A stretch of DNA of 64,000 nucleotides from Microbacteriaceae bacterium VKM Ac-2854 (GCA_013205085.1 JABMLH010000009.1:62001-126000); one strand, 5' to 3'; shown: positions 16,215 through 27,008, counted from the first letter of the stretch. Numbers and translations are program-made. Notes: generated from the sequence alone by a model not told the origin.

Positions 16215-16256
16215 CGAAAAGTTGCAGGTCGACTCGCGTCGACCTGCAACTTTTCG
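16215..16256. terminator. Bidirectional terminator between map and the small membrane protein
   Basis: A perfect 19-bp stem, arms CGAAAAGTTGCAGGTCGAC (16215-16233) and its complement (16238-16256), with a four-base loop. The outer ends give A4/T4 tracts on each strand, so it can end transcription from both convergent genes. Confidence 0.93.
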
Positions 16257-16280
16257 GACAGGGGTGGCCGAAGGGTGGTG

Positions 16281-17111
16281 TCAGGCGAAGGGCGTCGGTG
16301 TCAGTCCGAACGGGGCGAGGCCCGCGGCGCCGCCGTCGGCGAGGGTGGTCACCCAGATGCCGTCCTTGTGCACCGCCACGGAGTGCTCCCAGTGGCTGGC
16401 CATGCTGCCGTCGACCGTCGAGACGGTCCAGTCATCCTCGAGCACCTGGGTCTCGGCGCTGCCGGCGGTGACCATCGGCTCGATCGCGACGACCAGGCCG
16501 GGCTTCACCTCGGGGCCGCGCTGCTTGACGCGGTAGTTGAACACCGGCGGCGCCTCGTGCATCGAGCGGCCGATGCCGTGGCCGACGTAATCGGTGAGGA
16601 TGCCGTACGCCCCCTGCGACTCGATGTAGCTCTCGATCGCGTCGCCGACCTCGTTGAGGTGGCGGGCGGAGGCGAGCGCCGCGATTCCGTGCCACATCGA
16701 TTGCTCGGTGACGCGGGAGAGCTCCTCGCGCGCCGCGACATCGTCCGGGCGCGATGGATCCGGCAGCACGATGGTCATCGCGGAGTCGCCGTTCCAGCCG
16801 GCGATCTCGGCGCCGCTGTCGATCGACACGATGTCGCCCGGTTCCAGAACCCGCCCGCCGGGAATGCCGTGCACGACCTCGTCGTTCACCGATGCGCACA
16901 CCGTGTGCCGGTACCCCGGCACCAGCTTGAAGTTCGAGTGCCCGCCGAGCGCGATGATCGCGGCCTCCGCCACGGCATCCAACTCGAGCGTCGTGATGCC
17001 GGGGCGGATGGCGGCGCGCACCGCGTCGAGCGAGGCCGCGGTCGCCAGACCCGGCGCCAGCATCAGCCTCAGCTGCGCCGGCGTCTTGTAGATGGACTTG
17101 CGGAGGTTCAC
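16281..17111 (-). CDS. map: Methionine aminopeptidase, type I
   Basis: 276 residues. It removes the initiator methionine from new proteins using a two-metal site. Metal ligands are visible in family order: the aspartates in [19 protein letters not shown], the histidine in [12 protein letters not shown], the glutamate in VVAIEPMV and the last glutamate in [10 protein letters not shown]. There is no N-terminal zinc-finger linker. Start is GTG 17111, overlapping the adk TGA (GTGA), so it is coupled to adk in the classic secY-adk-map order. A strong terminator follows; infA and the rpsM-rpoA genes that often come next are not here. Confidence 0.96.
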   Translation of the reverse strand: MNLRKSIYKTPAQLRLMLAPGLATAASLDAVRAAIRPGITTLELDAVAEAAIIALGGHSNFKLVPGYRHTVCASVNDEVVHGIPGGRVLEPGDIVSIDSGAEIAGWNGDSAMTIVLPDPSRPDDVAAREELSRVTEQSMWHGIAALASARHLNEVGDAIESYIESQGAYGILTDYVGHGIGRSMHEAPPVFNYRVKQRGPEVKPGLVVAIEPMVTAGSAETQVLEDDWTVSTVDGSMASHWEHSVAVHKDGIWVTTLADGGAAGLAPFGLTPTPFA

Positions 17112-17737
17112 GCGACCGACGAGGAGTCGCCGACGAGACGACCGACCTTGTGGCCCTCGAGCGCCTCGACCAGACGATCCGTGACCTCGTCCACCGCGCC
17201 GAGTCCGTCGACGACGACCACGAGTCCGCGCGCGGCGTAGATGTCGATCAGGGGCGCGGTCTGCTCCTCGTAGAGCGCCAGACGGTGCCGGATGACGTCC
17301 TCGGAGTCGTCGCTGCGGCCCTGCTCGGAGGCGCGCTTGAGCAGGCGGGAGACGACCTCGTCGGTGTCCGCGACCAGCTGCACCACGGCGTCGAGGCTGT
17401 TGCCGTCGCTCGCCAGGATCCGGTCGAGCTCGTGCACCTGCTCCGTCGTGCGGGGGTAGCCGTCGAGCAGGAAGCCGGTCGAGGCGTCCGCCTCCTGCAG
17501 CCGGTCGTGCACGATCGCGTTGGTCAGCTCATCCGGAACGTACTTGCCGGCGTCCAGGTAACCCTTCGCCTCGATGCCGAGCGGCGTCTCGTTCTTCACG
17601 TTGTAGCGAAAGATGTCGCCGGTGGAGACGGCGGGCACACCGAGGATCTCGGCCAGGCGCGCGGCCTGCGTGCCCTTGCCCGCGCCGGGAGGGCCGATCA
17701 GCAGAAGACGGTAACCGGCCGCGGGAGCTGTCGTCAT
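17108..17737 (-). CDS. adk: Adenylate kinase
   Basis: 209 residues. It balances ATP, ADP and AMP. The P-loop is [10 protein letters not shown] (15-24), the AMP site includes [10 protein letters not shown] and LLDGYPRT. The LID region (about [19 protein letters not shown]) is short and lacks zinc cysteines, as in other actinobacterial short-form kinases. A ten-residue extension precedes the usual start. ATG 17737 overlaps the secY TGA (ATGA) and the stop overlaps map, so secY, adk and map form a coupled tail of the spc operon. Confidence 0.96.
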   Translation of the reverse strand: MTTAPAAGYRLLLIGPPGAGKGTQAARLAEILGVPAVSTGDIFRYNVKNETPLGIEAKGYLDAGKYVPDELTNAIVHDRLQEADASTGFLLDGYPRTTEQVHELDRILASDGNSLDAVVQLVADTDEVVSRLLKRASEQGRSDDSEDVIRHRLALYEEQTAPLIDIYAARGLVVVVDGLGAVDEVTDRLVEALEGHKVGRLVGDSSSVA

Positions 17738-19056
17738 CGGAGGAGCCCTTCGTAGTGCCGCTGCTGCAGCTGGGAGTCGATCTGCTTCACCGTCTCGAGT
17801 CCGACACCCACGATGATGAGGATCGACGTACCTCCGAACGGGAAGTTGGAATTCGCGCCCACCAGGGCGAGGGCGACCAAGGGCACCAGCGCGATCAGAC
17901 CGAGGTACATCGATCCGGGCAGGGTGACTCGGGTCAGCACGTAGTTGAGGTACTCGGCGGTGGGGCGGCCCGCGCGGATACCGGGGATGAAGCCGCCGTA
18001 CTTCTTCATGTTGTCGGCGACCTCGTCCGGGTTGAACGTGATGGCTACGTAGAAGTAGGTGAACCCGACGATGAGCAGGAAGTACAGCAGCATGTAGAGC
18101 GGGTGGTCGCCCTTGGTCAGGTAGTTCGTGATCCAGGTGACCCACGCCTGCGGCTCCTGGCCGGCGGCGGGCTGGTTGAACTGCGCGATCAGGGCGGGCA
18201 GGTACAGCAGCGACGAGGCGAAGATGACCGGCACGACGCCCGCCATGTTGACCTTGATCGGGATGTAGGTGTTGTTGCCGCCGTAGGTTCGCCGGCCGAC
18301 CATCCGCTTGGCGTACTGCACGGGGATCCGCCGCTGCGACTGCTCGACGAACACGACCGCGACCACGAGGAGCAAGCCGATGGCGAGCACCAGGATGAAG
18401 GTCTCGGGGCCCTTCGCCTGCGCGATGGACCAGAGCGAGTTCGGGAAGGTCGACGCGATCGAGGTGAAGATCAGCAGCGACATGCCGTTGCCGATGCCGC
18501 GCTCGGTGATCAGCTCGCCCATCCACATGATCAGACCGGTACCGGCGGTCATCGTGATGACCATCAGCATGATCGCGTACCAGGCGTCGGAGGTGATCAG
18601 CGTTGAACACTCGGCGACACTGGACTGACCGAAGAGCGCGCCGGAACGGGCGACCGTGATCAGGGTGGTGGACTGCAGCACACCCAGGGCGATGGTGAGG
18701 TAGCGCGTGTACTGGGTCAGCTTGGCCTGGCCGGACTGACCCTCCTTGTACAGCGTCTCGAAGTGAGGGATGACCACGCGCAGCAGCTGCACGATGATCG
18801 AGGCCGTGATGTACGGCATGATGCCGAGCGCGAAGATCGACAGCTGGAGCAGGGCTCCACCGCTGAAGAGGTTCACCAACTCGTAGAGACCGGAGGTGGT
18901 CTGCTGGCCCGCGAGACACGCCTGGACGGCGGTGAAGTCCACGAAGGGCGCCGGGATGAAGGATCCCAGTCGGAAGATCGCCACGATCGCGAGTGTGAAC
19001 CCGATCTTGCGACGAAGGTCGGGGGTGCGGAAGATCCGCGCTACGGCGCCAAACAC
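17734..19056 (-). CDS. secY: Protein translocase channel subunit SecY
   Basis: 440 residues and ten membrane segments. It forms the pore of the general secretory channel with SecE and SecG. Family marks are the start [20 protein letters not shown], the plug region after the first helix and the cytosolic loops with [13 protein letters not shown] and [14 protein letters not shown]. Start is GTG 19056. The gene is separated from rplO by about 106 bases holding a 16-bp hairpin (19095-19146), which could tune SecY output apart from the ribosomal proteins. Confidence 0.97.
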   Translation of the reverse strand: MFGAVARIFRTPDLRRKIGFTLAIVAIFRLGSFIPAPFVDFTAVQACLAGQQTTSGLYELVNLFSGGALLQLSIFALGIMPYITASIIVQLLRVVIPHFETLYKEGQSGQAKLTQYTRYLTIALGVLQSTTLITVARSGALFGQSSVAECSTLITSDAWYAIMLMVITMTAGTGLIMWMGELITERGIGNGMSLLIFTSIASTFPNSLWSIAQAKGPETFILVLAIGLLLVVAVVFVEQSQRRIPVQYAKRMVGRRTYGGNNTYIPIKVNMAGVVPVIFASSLLYLPALIAQFNQPAAGQEPQAWVTWITNYLTKGDHPLYMLLYFLLIVGFTYFYVAITFNPDEVADNMKKYGGFIPGIRAGRPTAEYLNYVLTRVTLPGSMYLGLIALVPLVALALVGANSNFPFGGTSILIIVGVGLETVKQIDSQLQQRHYEGLLR

Positions 19057-19094
19057 TGCCTAAGGTCTCCTGCTCGGTTCTTGGTGCGGATACA

Positions 19095-19146
19095 GATCGA
19101 GCTTGCCACGCCGCCCCTGACGGGAACGTGCGTGGCAAGCTCGATC
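19095..19146 (-). promoter_or_regulatory. 16-bp hairpin in the secY leader
   Basis: GATCGAGCTTGCCACG (19095-19110) pairs perfectly with 19131-19146 around a 20-base loop, midway between the rplO stop and the secY start. It is not followed by a T tract on the minus strand. It may be a partial terminator or processing site that separates secY-adk-map from the ribosomal genes. Confidence 0.65.
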
Positions 19147-19162
19147 GACAAGCCGGGGCCTG

Positions 19163-19705
19163 CTACTTGATGGAGCCGCCCGCAGCGACGATCTTCTGCT
19201 CGGCGGAGCCGGAGACCTTGTCGACCGCGACGTTCAGCTTAACCGCAATGTCGCCGGTTCCGAGAACCTTGACCTTTTCGTTCTTGCGAACGGCACCCTT
19301 GGCGACGAGGTCGCCGATGGTGACGTCGCCGCCGGCCGGGTACAGCTCGGCCAGCTTCTCGAGGTTGACGACCTGGTACTCGACGCGGAACGGGTTCTTG
19401 AACCCGCGCAGCTTCGGCGTACGCATGTGCAGCGGCATCTGGCCACCCTCGAAGCCGACGCGGACCTGGTAACGAGCCTTCGTTCCCTTGGTGCCACGAC
19501 CGGCGGTCTTACCCTTGGAGCCCTCACCACGGCCGACGCGGGTCTTCGCCTTCTTGGCGCCCGCGGCCGGACGGAGGTGGTGCACCTTCAGGACCTGCTC
19601 GCGCGCCACGGGGGCGTCGCTCACGGTCTCGACGGCGGCAGCCTTGGCAGCTGCCTTCTTGGCGGGAGCCTTCTTGGGCTCCGCTGCCTCGTTCTTCTCA
19701 GCCAT
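19163..19705 (-). CDS. rplO: 50S ribosomal protein L15
   Basis: 180 residues. It assembles late into the large subunit near the peptidyl-transferase centre. The core starts at about residue 37 ([22 protein letters not shown]) and ends with KIVAAGG. The first ~36 residues form an Ala/Lys-rich tail not found in most bacteria. ATG 19705 shares a base with the rpmD TAA. Confidence 0.97.
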   Translation of the reverse strand: MAEKNEAAEPKKAPAKKAAAKAAAVETVSDAPVAREQVLKVHHLRPAAGAKKAKTRVGRGEGSKGKTAGRGTKGTKARYQVRVGFEGGQMPLHMRTPKLRGFKNPFRVEYQVVNLEKLAELYPAGGDVTIGDLVAKGAVRKNEKVKVLGTGDIAVKLNVAVDKVSGSAEQKIVAAGGSIK

Positions 19706-19887
19706 TAGTCAATCTCCTCGACCTTCACCAGGTGGGCGACGGTCTTCACGTAACCGCGGTTCTGCGAGTCGTCGGGGCGGACGACCGTCTGACCGATCTT
19801 GCGGAGTCCGAGGGAGCGCAGCGTGTCGCGCTGGTACTGCTTCTCGCTGACCTTGGACTTGATCTGGGTCACCTTGAGCTGGGCCAT
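19705..19887 (-). CDS. rpmD: 50S ribosomal protein L30
   Basis: 60 residues, the normal bacterial size, starting [21 protein letters not shown] and containing [12 protein letters not shown], the L30 signature. ATG 19887 overlaps the TGA of rpsE and its own TAA overlaps rplO, placing it in the usual rpsE-rpmD-rplO order. Confidence 0.97.
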   Translation of the reverse strand: MAQLKVTQIKSKVSEKQYQRDTLRSLGLRKIGQTVVRPDDSQNRGYVKTVAHLVKVEEID

Positions 19888-20591
19888 CAGGCACCTGCCT
19901 TCGCGTTGGACGCGGCGGCGAGGGCGTCGGCCTCGGCACGGATGAGACGGGCCGGGGCGACCTGGTCGAAGTCGAGACCTCGACGGGCGGCAACGGCGCG
20001 CGGCTCCTCGAGCTGCTGAAGAGCCTCGACGGTCGCGTGAACGATGTTGATGGTGTTCGACGAACCGAGCGACTTGCTCAGGACGTCGTGGATGCCGGCG
20101 CACTCGAGCACGGCGCGGACGGGACCACCGGCGATAACACCGGTACCGGCGGCAGCCGGACGCAGCAGGACGACGCCCGCAGCGGCCTCACCCTGGACGG
20201 GGTGCGGGATGGTCGAGCCGACGCGCGGGACGCGGAAGAAGTTCTTCTTCGCCTCCTCGACGCCCTTGGAGATGGCGGTCGGGACCTCGCGGGCCTTGCC
20301 GTAACCGACACCCACCAGTCCGTTGCCATCGCCGACGACGACGAGAGCGGTGAAGCTGAAGCGACGACCACCCTTGACGACCTTCGACACGCGGTTGATG
20401 GTCACGACGCGCTCGAGGAACTGGCTCTTCTCGGCGTCACGGCCACCGCGGTCGCGGCCACCCTGGTTGCGGTCACGGCCGCCGCGGCGAGGCTCGCGAG
20501 CCTCCTGCTGCGGCTGCGTGGACGCAGCGGTCTCGACGGGGGCCTCCGACACAGCGGCGACCTCGGGTTCCTTGTTCTCTGCGGCGCTCAC
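19887..20591 (-). CDS. rpsE: 30S ribosomal protein S5
   Basis: 234 residues. It helps decoding accuracy and binds the central pseudoknot of 16S rRNA. The S5 domain starts near residue 57 ([23 protein letters not shown]) with [16 protein letters not shown] following. The first ~55 residues are an unusually long Glu/Arg/Gly-rich extension with [17 protein letters not shown] repeats, probably an RNA-binding tail. Start is GTG 20591, overlapping the rplR TGA (GTGA). Confidence 0.97.
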   Translation of the reverse strand: MSAAENKEPEVAAVSEAPVETAASTQPQQEAREPRRGGRDRNQGGRDRGGRDAEKSQFLERVVTINRVSKVVKGGRRFSFTALVVVGDGNGLVGVGYGKAREVPTAISKGVEEAKKNFFRVPRVGSTIPHPVQGEAAAGVVLLRPAAAGTGVIAGGPVRAVLECAGIHDVLSKSLGSSNTINIVHATVEALQQLEEPRAVAARRGLDFDQVAPARLIRAEADALAAASNAKAGA

Positions 20592-20959
20592 AGGTTGAGC
20601 CCTGCCTCTCGTGCTCCATCGGCGATCGCGGCGACGCGACCGGCGTACTTGTTGCCTCCACGGTCGAAGACGACCGCTTCGACTCCGGCCTGCTTCGCGC
20701 GCTCGGCGACGAGCTCGCCGACCTTGCGGGCCTTGGCGGTCTTGTCACCCTCGAACACGCGCAGATCGGCCTCGAGCGTCGATGCCGACGCGAGGGTACG
20801 ACCCTGGGCGTCGTCGACGATCTGGACGAAGACGTGGCGGGCGGACCGGTTCACGACGAGACGGGGACGCTCGGCGGATCCGACGACCTTCTTGCGAAGA
20901 CGATCGTGACGGCGGCTGCGGGCAGCCGACTTGCTCTTTCCTCTGGTTCCGAGACCCAT
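20588..20959 (-). CDS. rplR: 50S ribosomal protein L18
   Basis: 123 residues. It binds 5S rRNA with L5 and L25. Recognised by [20 protein letters not shown] near the N-terminus and the [24 protein letters not shown] ending (shown in part). It starts 2 bases after rplF on the same strand. Confidence 0.97.
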   Translation of the reverse strand: MGLGTRGKSKSAARSRRHDRLRKKVVGSAERPRLVVNRSARHVFVQIVDDAQGRTLASASTLEADLRVFEGDKTAKARKVGELVAERAKQAGVEAVVFDRGGNKYAGRVAAIADGAREAGLNL

Positions 20960-20961
20960 GA

Positions 20962-21498
20962 TTACTTACCGCTCTTTCCGGCCTTGCGGCGAACGACCTC
21001 GCCGGCGTAGCGCACGCCCTTGCCCTTGTAGGGCTCGGGCTTGCGGATCTTACGAATGTTGGCGGCCGCCTCACCGACGGCCTGCTTCGAGATGCCGTGC
21101 ACGGTGAGCTTGTTGTTGCCCTCGACCGTGAACGAGATGCCCGCAGGCGGGGTGACCAGCACGGGGTGCGAGAAGCCGAGAGCGAACTCGACGTCCGAGC
21201 CCTTGGCGACGACGCGGTAACCGGTACCGACGACCTCGAGGCCCTTGGTGTAGCCCTGGGTCACGCCGATGATGTCGTTCGCGATGAGGGTACGGGTCAG
21301 GCCGTGCAGCGAACGCGACTCGCGCTCGTCGTTCGGGCGGGTGACCGTGACGGTGCCGGCTTCGACGGTGACCTCGATGGGGCTGGCGACCGCGATGGTC
21401 AGCTCACCCTTGGGGCCCTTGACGGTGACCACGGAGTCGGCGACGGAAACGTCGACGCCCGCCGGGATCTCGATGGGAAGTCTTCCAATACGCGACAT
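20962..21498 (-). CDS. rplF: 50S ribosomal protein L6
   Basis: 178 residues. It lies at the factor-binding region of the large subunit. Starts [15 protein letters not shown] and ends with the diagnostic [21 protein letters not shown] (in part). Six bases separate it from rpsH. Confidence 0.97.
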   Translation of the reverse strand: MSRIGRLPIEIPAGVDVSVADSVVTVKGPKGELTIAVASPIEVTVEAGTVTVTRPNDERESRSLHGLTRTLIANDIIGVTQGYTKGLEVVGTGYRVVAKGSDVEFALGFSHPVLVTPPAGISFTVEGNNKLTVHGISKQAVGEAAANIRKIRKPEPYKGKGVRYAGEVVRRKAGKSGK

Positions 21499-21504
21499 GG
21501 GTGA

Positions 21505-21903
21505 TTACCACACGTAGGCGAGGACTTCCCCACCTACGCCCTTCTTAACGGCCTGGCGGTCCGTGAGGAGCCCGCTCGAGGTGGACAGGATGGCGACGCC
21601 GAGGCCACCGAGGACGTTCGGGATCTCCGTGGACTTCGCGTAGACGCGCAGGCCGGGCTTCGAGACGCGCTTGATGCCCGCGATGGAGCGCTCGCGGTTC
21701 GGGCCGTACTTGAGGGAGATGGTGAGCGCCGTACCGACGCGCGCCTCCTCGACCTTCCAGTCGGCGATGTAGCCCTCGAGCTTGAGGATCTCGGCGATGT
21801 GCGCCTTGAGCTTCGAGCCCGGGAGGGTGATGGTGTCGTGATGCGCCGAGTTGGCGTTACGGATTCTGGTCAGCAGATCTGCGACCGGATCAGTCATTGT
21901 CAT
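21505..21903 (-). CDS. rpsH: 30S ribosomal protein S8
   Basis: 132 residues. It binds 16S rRNA and in many bacteria represses its own operon by binding the mRNA. Starts [17 protein letters not shown], with SKPGLRVYA and the GGEVLAYVW ending. I chose ATG 21903 over the in-frame ATG six bases on because GAAAGG is better spaced to it. Here it is the first gene of a new transcription unit with its own promoter (22046-22074); in most actinobacteria rpsN and rplE precede it directly. Confidence 0.97.
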   Translation of the reverse strand: MTMTDPVADLLTRIRNANSAHHDTITLPGSKLKAHIAEILKLEGYIADWKVEEARVGTALTISLKYGPNRERSIAGIKRVSKPGLRVYAKSTEIPNVLGGLGVAILSTSSGLLTDRQAVKKGVGGEVLAYVW

Positions 21904-22045
21904 GAGCTGATGGTGCCTTTCGCCTGGTTTCGACTCCCGGTACACCGGGGCCGACCTGTGGTGTGACGGCACCGACGGTGGCCGGTGCCCATTGTGTTGC
22001 TGGTGACTCGCACGCACGCGAACGCGCATGGCAAGCCAACGTCCG

Positions 22046-22074
22046 ATCATACGCTATGGCGCACACCCGGACAA
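22046..22074 (-). promoter_or_regulatory. Promoter of the rpsH-map transcription unit
   Basis: On the minus strand TTGTCC (22074-22069), a 17-base spacer and TATGAT (22051-22046) make a near-consensus housekeeping promoter. Transcription should start near 22039, giving a leader of about 135 bases before rpsH. The -35 box ends two bases from the left palindrome of the repeat element. Confidence 0.8.
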
Positions 22075-22075
22075 C

Positions 22076-22199
22076 CGCGAAATTTCGCGAGATTCGGCGT
22101 TTCGGCGGGGCGCATCTCGCGAGATACGTCCCTGCGGACGAGGTAGCGTGCCGCGGCAGCGGATCTGGTCCACAGCATCGAATCTCGCGAAATTTCGCG
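22076..22199. repeat. Dispersed palindromic element, copy 1 (full length, both ends)
   Basis: The palindrome CGCGAAATTTCGCG occurs at both ends (22076-22089 and 22186-22199). Between them is a diverged TCTCGCGAGA box (22114-22125 region) and a stem-loop with arms CTGCGGACGAG and CTGGTCCACAG around a GCCGCGGC centre. It lies inside the spc operon gap between rplE and rpsH. Confidence 0.85.
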
Positions 22200-22235
22200 G
22201 AGGCTGGCGGGGCTGAGGGGCGCCGACAGCAGAAA

Positions 22236-22279
22236 GGGCGGCCGCCCCTCCCCCACGGATGGAGCAGGGGCGACCGCCC
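22236..22279 (-). terminator. Terminator after rplE
   Basis: GGGCGGCCGCCCCT (22236-22249) pairs with AGGGGCGACCGCCC (22266-22279) with one mismatch and a 16-base loop, 17 bases past the rplE stop. It ends the S10/spc unit before rpsH. Confidence 0.82.
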
Positions 22280-22296
22280 TCGAGGTTCCGGAGAAC

Positions 22297-22878
22297 CTAG
22301 TTGTTGTCCGCCGTCTTGAACGGGAAGCCGAGCTGCTTGAGCAGCGCGCGGCCCTCGTCGTCCGTCTTCGCGGTGGTCACGACGGTGATGTCGAAGCCAC
22401 GCACGCGGTCGATGCGGTCCTGGTCGATCTCGTGGAAGATCGACTGCTCGGTGATGCCGAACGTGTAGTTGCCGTTGCCGTCGAACTGGCGGTCGGAGAG
22501 ACCACGGAAGTCGCGGATACGGGGCAGCGACACGTTCACGAGCCGGTCCAGGAACTCCCACGCGCGGTCACCGCGGAGGGTGACGTGCGCGCCGATCGCC
22601 TGACCCTCGCGCAGCTTGAACTGCGCGATGGACTTGCGGGCCTTGGTGACCTGCGGCTTCTGGCCGGTGATCGCGGTGAGGTCCTTGACGGCGCCGTCGA
22701 TGATCTTGCCATCGCGGGCCGCCTCGCCGACACCGGTGTTCACAACGACCTTCACCAGTCCGGGGACCTGGTGGATGTTGCCGAAACCGAACTGCTCCTT
22801 GAGGGCAGGAACGATCTCGGACTGGTACTTCGCCTTGAGGCGCGGCTGAACCTTCTCAGCCGTAGCGGTGTCCGCCAT
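22297..22878 (-). CDS. rplE: 50S ribosomal protein L5
   Basis: 193 residues. It binds 5S rRNA and contacts the P-site tRNA. Core starts [20 protein letters not shown] and includes [16 protein letters not shown] and the [19 protein letters not shown] ending. ATG 22878 shares its last base with the rplX TAA. It is the last gene before a terminator here, instead of being followed by rpsN. Confidence 0.97.
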   Translation of the reverse strand: MADTATAEKVQPRLKAKYQSEIVPALKEQFGFGNIHQVPGLVKVVVNTGVGEAARDGKIIDGAVKDLTAITGQKPQVTKARKSIAQFKLREGQAIGAHVTLRGDRAWEFLDRLVNVSLPRIRDFRGLSDRQFDGNGNYTFGITEQSIFHEIDQDRIDRVRGFDITVVTTAKTDDEGRALLKQLGFPFKTADNN

Positions 22879-23237
22879 TACAGCTCCTCGCCCGACGACT
22901 TCGCGTAGCGAACGCGAACCGTCTTCGTCACGCCGTCCTTGGTGACGGACACGTTGCGGTGTCCGACCCGAGTCGGCTTCTTGGTCTTGGGGTCGACGAG
23001 AGCGACGTTCGAGATGTGGATGGGGGCCTCGATGGTCTCGATGCCGCCCTCCTTCGAGCCGCGCTGCGACTGGCCGACGCGGTTGTGCTTCTTGATGAAG
23101 TTCACACCCTCGACGACGACACGGTTGCGCTCGACCAGGACCTCGAGGACCTTGCCCTGCTTGCCGCGGTCTCCGCCGCGGGCCTGGGTAGCGCCCGAGA
23201 TGACCTGGACGAGGTCACCCTTCTTGATCTTGGCCAT
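22878..23237 (-). CDS. rplX: 50S ribosomal protein L24
   Basis: 119 residues. It starts large-subunit assembly by binding the 5' end of 23S rRNA. The KOW motif is visible ([26 protein letters not shown], in part) and [10 protein letters not shown] follows. Two bases separate it from rplN. Confidence 0.97.
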   Translation of the reverse strand: MAKIKKGDLVQVISGATQARGGDRGKQGKVLEVLVERNRVVVEGVNFIKKHNRVGQSQRGSKEGGIETIEAPIHISNVALVDPKTKKPTRVGHRNVSVTKDGVTKTVRVRYAKSSGEEL

Positions 23238-23239
23238 GA

Positions 23240-23608
23240 CTAGATAACCTCCGGTGCCAGCGAGACGATCTTCATGAACTTCTTGTCGCGAAGCTCGCGG
23301 CCGACCGGTCCGAAGATACGGGTACCACGGGGGTCCCCGTCGTTCTTCAGGATGACGGCGGCGTTCTCGTCGAACTTGATGTACGAACCGTCGGGACGAC
23401 GGGTCTGCTTGACGGTACGGACGATGACGGCCTTGACCACATCGCCCTTCTTGACGTTTCCACCGGGGATGGCGTCCTTGACGGTGGCGACGATGATGTC
23501 ACCGAGACCCGCGTAACGACGGCCGGAGCCACCGAGAACGCGGATGGTGAGCAGTTCCTTCGCACCCGTGTTGTCGGCGACCTTGACCCGGGATTCTTGC
23601 TGCAGCAT
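23240..23608 (-). CDS. rplN: 50S ribosomal protein L14
   Basis: 122 residues, the standard length. Starts [20 protein letters not shown], the invariant L14 opening, and contains [21 protein letters not shown]. It sits 35 bases after rpsQ; the gap marks the usual S10/spc border but shows no terminator. Confidence 0.97.
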   Translation of the reverse strand: MLQQESRVKVADNTGAKELLTIRVLGGSGRRYAGLGDIIVATVKDAIPGGNVKKGDVVKAVIVRTVKQTRRPDGSYIKFDENAAVILKNDGDPRGTRIFGPVGRELRDKKFMKIVSLAPEVI

Positions 23609-23643
23609 GTTCTTCTCCTACTAACTCAAGTAGCCCGCGAGGC

Positions 23644-23958
23644 CTACTTGGCCTTCTCGAGGATCTCGACCAGGCGCCAGCGCTTGGAGGCGCTCAGGGG
23701 ACGGGTCTCGCTGATGACGACCAGGTCGCCGATGCCGGCGGTGTTCAGCTCGTCGTGAGCCTTGACCTTCGACGTGCGACGGATGACCTTGCCGTACAGG
23801 GGGTGCTTCACGCGGTCTTCGACCTCGACGACGATGGTCTTGTCCATCTTGTCGCTCGTGACGTAGCCACGACGGGTCTTGCGGTAGCCGCGGGCGTCCG
23901 CAGCCTTCACATCGTGAGCGGCCGACTCGTGGCCGGCGGTTTCCTTAGCCGTTGCCAT
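23644..23958 (-). CDS. rpsQ: 30S ribosomal protein S17
   Basis: 104 residues. The core (about 25-104) has [19 protein letters not shown] and [19 protein letters not shown]. An N-terminal extension of ~25 residues (with [15 protein letters not shown]) is longer than the usual S17. ATG overlaps the rpmC stop by one base. Confidence 0.97.
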   Translation of the reverse strand: MATAKETAGHESAAHDVKAADARGYRKTRRGYVTSDKMDKTIVVEVEDRVKHPLYGKVIRRTSKVKAHDELNTAGIGDLVVISETRPLSASKRWRLVEILEKAK

Positions 23959-24280
23959 TACTTGGCCTCCTCGTTCGTGTCAGCTGCGACCTCGGCCTTG
24001 TCGGCCTTCTTGGTCTTAGCCTTCTTCTCCGCCTTGGCCGGGGCCTCGACGGGTGCGGGGGTGGCGCGAATACCGAGCTCGCGCTCACGGATGACCGTGT
24101 AGATGCGGGCGATGTCGCGCTTGACGGCACGCAGGCGGCCGTTGGTGTCGAGCTGGCCGGTGGCCGACTGGAAGCGCAGGTTGAACAGCTCTTCCTTGGC
24201 CTTCTTCAGCTCGGTGACGAGACGCTCGTCTTCGAAAGTGTCGAGCTCAGTGGGAGCGAGCTCCTTGGATCCGAGAGCCA

Positions 24281-24281
<1 letters not shown>
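23958..24281 (-). CDS. rpmC: 50S ribosomal protein L29 with long charged tail
   Basis: 107 residues against about 65-75 in most bacteria. The L29 core (1-75) holds the family block [20 protein letters not shown]. The last ~35 residues are an Ala/Lys/Glu-rich tail ([19 protein letters not shown]). L29 lies by the exit tunnel where trigger factor and signal recognition particle dock, so the tail may contact them. One-base overlaps join it to rplP and rpsQ. Confidence 0.95.
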
Positions 24282-24700
<419 letters not shown>

Positions 24701-24702
24701 GG

Positions 24703-25458
24703 TTATGCCTCAACTCCTGCTGCGACGGGCGCCTCGGCCTGTTGGCGCGGGGCACGACGCGGACGGTCGTTACGGTCGTTACGCGGCTTGGTGTTGGCCT
24801 GCTCGCGGGCGAGTTCCTTGTTGGTGATGTCGCCCTTGTAGATCCAGACCTTCACGCCGATGCGGCCGAAGGTGGTCTTGGCCTCGTAGAAGCCGTAGTC
24901 GATGTTCGCGCGGAGGGTGTGCAGCGGCACGCGTCCCTCGCGGTAGAACTCCGAACGCGACATCTCGGCGCCGCCGAGACGACCCGACACCTGGATGCGG
25001 ACACCCTTGGCGCCGGCGCGCTGCGCGCCCTGCAGACCCTTACGCATCGCGCGGCGGAACGCCACACGAGCGGAGAGCTGCTCGGCGATGCCCTGCGCGA
25101 CGAGCTGAGCCTCGGCCTCGGGGTTCTTGACCTCGAGGATGTTCAGCTGGATCTGCTTGCCGGTGAGCTTCTCGAGGTCGGCGCGGATGCGCTCGGCCTC
25201 TGCACCACGACGACCGATCACGATGCCCGGACGGGCGGTGTGGATGTCGACGCGGACGCGGTCACGGGTGCGCTCGATCTCGATGCGGGCGACGCCCGCA
25301 CGGTCCAGCTGCGTGGCGAGCAGGCGGCGGACCTTGATGTCCTCCGCCAGGTAGTCGCTGTAACGCTGGCCCTTCTTGGTGCTGTCGGAGAACCAACGCG
25401 ACACGTGGTCGGTGGTGATTCCCAGACGGAAACCGTAGGGGTTGACTTTCTGACCCAT
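24703..25458 (-). CDS. rpsC: 30S ribosomal protein S3
   Basis: 251 residues. It lines the mRNA entry channel. Starts [15 protein letters not shown] and shows the KH domain with [19 protein letters not shown], then the C-terminal S3 domain ([19 protein letters not shown]). The last ~30 residues are an Arg/Asn-rich tail. ATG shares a base with the rplV stop. Confidence 0.97.
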   Translation of the reverse strand: MGQKVNPYGFRLGITTDHVSRWFSDSTKKGQRYSDYLAEDIKVRRLLATQLDRAGVARIEIERTRDRVRVDIHTARPGIVIGRRGAEAERIRADLEKLTGKQIQLNILEVKNPEAEAQLVAQGIAEQLSARVAFRRAMRKGLQGAQRAGAKGVRIQVSGRLGGAEMSRSEFYREGRVPLHTLRANIDYGFYEAKTTFGRIGVKVWIYKGDITNKELAREQANTKPRNDRNDRPRRAPRQQAEAPVAAGVEA

Positions 25459-25823
25459 TACTTGGTCCCCTCCTCAGGAGTGGCCAGCACAACCGTGATG
25501 TGGCTGGTGCGCTTGTTGATGCGGAAGGCACGACCCTGAGCACGGGGCTGGAATCGCTTGAGGGTGGTTCCCTCATCGACGAAGGCGCTGGACACGTAGA
25601 GGTCCTGCTCGTCGAGGTACTCGTTCGAGGCGTCAGCCTTGACACGAGCGTTCGCGATGGCCGAAGCCACCAGCTTGTAGACGGGCTCCGAAGCGCCCTG
25701 CTCGGCGAACTTCAGGATGGCCAGGGCCTCCTGAGCCTGCTTGCCGCGGATCAGGTTGACGACGCGGCGAGCCTTCTGGGGGGTGACGCGGATGTGTCGC
25801 ACGCGGGCGATCGACTCCACCAT
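25458..25823 (-). CDS. rplV: 50S ribosomal protein L22
   Basis: 121 residues. Its beta-hairpin lines the exit tunnel. The sequence [20 protein letters not shown] is diagnostic. I set the start at ATG 25823 because AAGGAGG ends five bases before it; a GTG at 25838 overlaps that site and is not credible. Confidence 0.97.
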   Translation of the reverse strand: MVESIARVRHIRVTPQKARRVVNLIRGKQAQEALAILKFAEQGASEPVYKLVASAIANARVKADASNEYLDEQDLYVSSAFVDEGTTLKRFQPRAQGRAFRINKRTSHITVVLATPEEGTK

Positions 25824-25846
25824 TTTTTCCTCCTTCACGTCGCCGC

Positions 25847-26128
25847 TTAGCGGCGACGGCCCTTCTTGTCGTCCTTCTCGTGACCGCGGAAGGTCCGAGT
25901 GGGGGCGAACTCGCCGAGCTTGTGGCCGACCATGGTCTCGGTCACGAACACGGGGATGTGCTTGCGACCGTCGTGCACGGCGATGGTGTGTCCCAGCATG
26001 GCGGGGATGATCATCGAACGGCGCGACCAGGTCTTGATGACGTTCTTGTTGCCGGCTTCGTTGGCCGTGAACACCTTGCGAAGCAGGTGGTCGTCAACGA
26101 AGGGGCCCTTCTTGAGACTGCGAGGCAT
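25847..26128 (-). CDS. rpsS: 30S ribosomal protein S19
   Basis: 93 residues. It binds the 16S head with S13. Starts [19 protein letters not shown] and ends in [16 protein letters not shown]. It lies 12 bases after rplB. Confidence 0.97.
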   Translation of the reverse strand: MPRSLKKGPFVDDHLLRKVFTANEAGNKNVIKTWSRRSMIIPAMLGHTIAVHDGRKHIPVFVTETMVGHKLGEFAPTRTFRGHEKDDKKGRRR

Positions 26129-26140
26129 CTTCCGTTACTC

Positions 26141-26980
26141 CTACTTGCGCTTCTTGCCGACGGTACGGCGGCGGACGATGAGCTTGTCGCTCTCCTTGTT
26201 GGGGCGACGGGTGCGTCCCTCGGCCTGGCCCCAGGGGCTGACCGGGTGGCGTCCACCGGAGGTCTTACCCTCACCACCACCGTGCGGGTGGTCGACCGGG
26301 TTCATCGCGACACCGCGGACGGTCGGGCGAACGCCCTTCCAGCGCATACGGCCGGCCTTGCCCCAGTTGATGTTCGACTGCTCGGCGTTGCCGACCTCGC
26401 CGATGGTGGCGCGGCAACGCGCATCCACGTTGCGGATCTCGCCCGAGGGCAGACGCAGCTGGGCGTAGGGGCCGTCCTTGGCGACGAGACGGACCGACGT
26501 ACCGGCGGAACGCGCGAGCTTCGCGCCTCCACCCGGCTTGAGCTCGATCGCGTGGATGACCGTACCCGTGGGGATGTTGCGCAGCGGCAGGTTGTTGCCC
26601 GGCTTGATGTCGGCACCGGCGCCCGACTCCACGATGTCGCCCTGCGAGAGCTTGTTCGGGGCCAGGATGTAGCGCTTGGTGCCGTCCACGAAGTGGAGCA
26701 GCGCGATGCGTGCCGTGCGGTTGGGGTCGTACTCGATGTGAGCGACCTTGGCGTTCACGCCGTCCTTGTCGTTGCGACGGAAGTCGATGACGCGGTACTG
26801 ACGCTTGTGGCCACCACCGATGTGGCGGGTGGTGATGCGGCCGGAGTTGTTGCGGCCACCGGTCTTGGAGAGCGGACGCAGCAGCGACTTCTCCGGCGTC
26901 GAGCGGGTGATCTCGGCAAAGTCGGCAACGCTGGAGCCGCGGCGACCGGGGGTCGTGGGCTTGTACTTACGAATAGCCAT
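26141..26980 (-). CDS. rplB: 50S ribosomal protein L2
   Basis: 279 residues. It is needed for subunit joining and peptidyl transfer. The conserved C-terminal loop [16 protein letters not shown] contains the key histidine, and the N-terminal RNA-binding domain has the [15 protein letters not shown] block. Confidence 0.98.
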   Translation of the reverse strand: MAIRKYKPTTPGRRGSSVADFAEITRSTPEKSLLRPLSKTGGRNNSGRITTRHIGGGHKRQYRVIDFRRNDKDGVNAKVAHIEYDPNRTARIALLHFVDGTKRYILAPNKLSQGDIVESGAGADIKPGNNLPLRNIPTGTVIHAIELKPGGGAKLARSAGTSVRLVAKDGPYAQLRLPSGEIRNVDARCRATIGEVGNAEQSNINWGKAGRMRWKGVRPTVRGVAMNPVDHPHGGGEGKTSGGRHPVSPWGQAEGRTRRPNKESDKLIVRRRTVGKKRK

Positions 26981-27008
26981 TAGCTTGTTCCTCTACGCTT
27001 CCGTGGCC

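Larger units (their letters stand above)
21904..22296. other. 393-base gap in the spc operon; no rpsN
   Basis: This stretch between rpsH and rplE is where rpsN (S14) usually sits. No frame here encodes S14 or any other credible protein. It contains the rplE terminator (22236-22279), a full copy of the dispersed palindromic element (22076-22199) and a strong promoter reading into rpsH (22046-22074). Confidence 0.85.

Noticed and set aside
21904-22296. Possible hidden rpsN (S14) gene
   Set aside because: None of the frames shows the zinc-type CxxC or the S14 core; the region is filled by a terminator, a repeat and a promoter.
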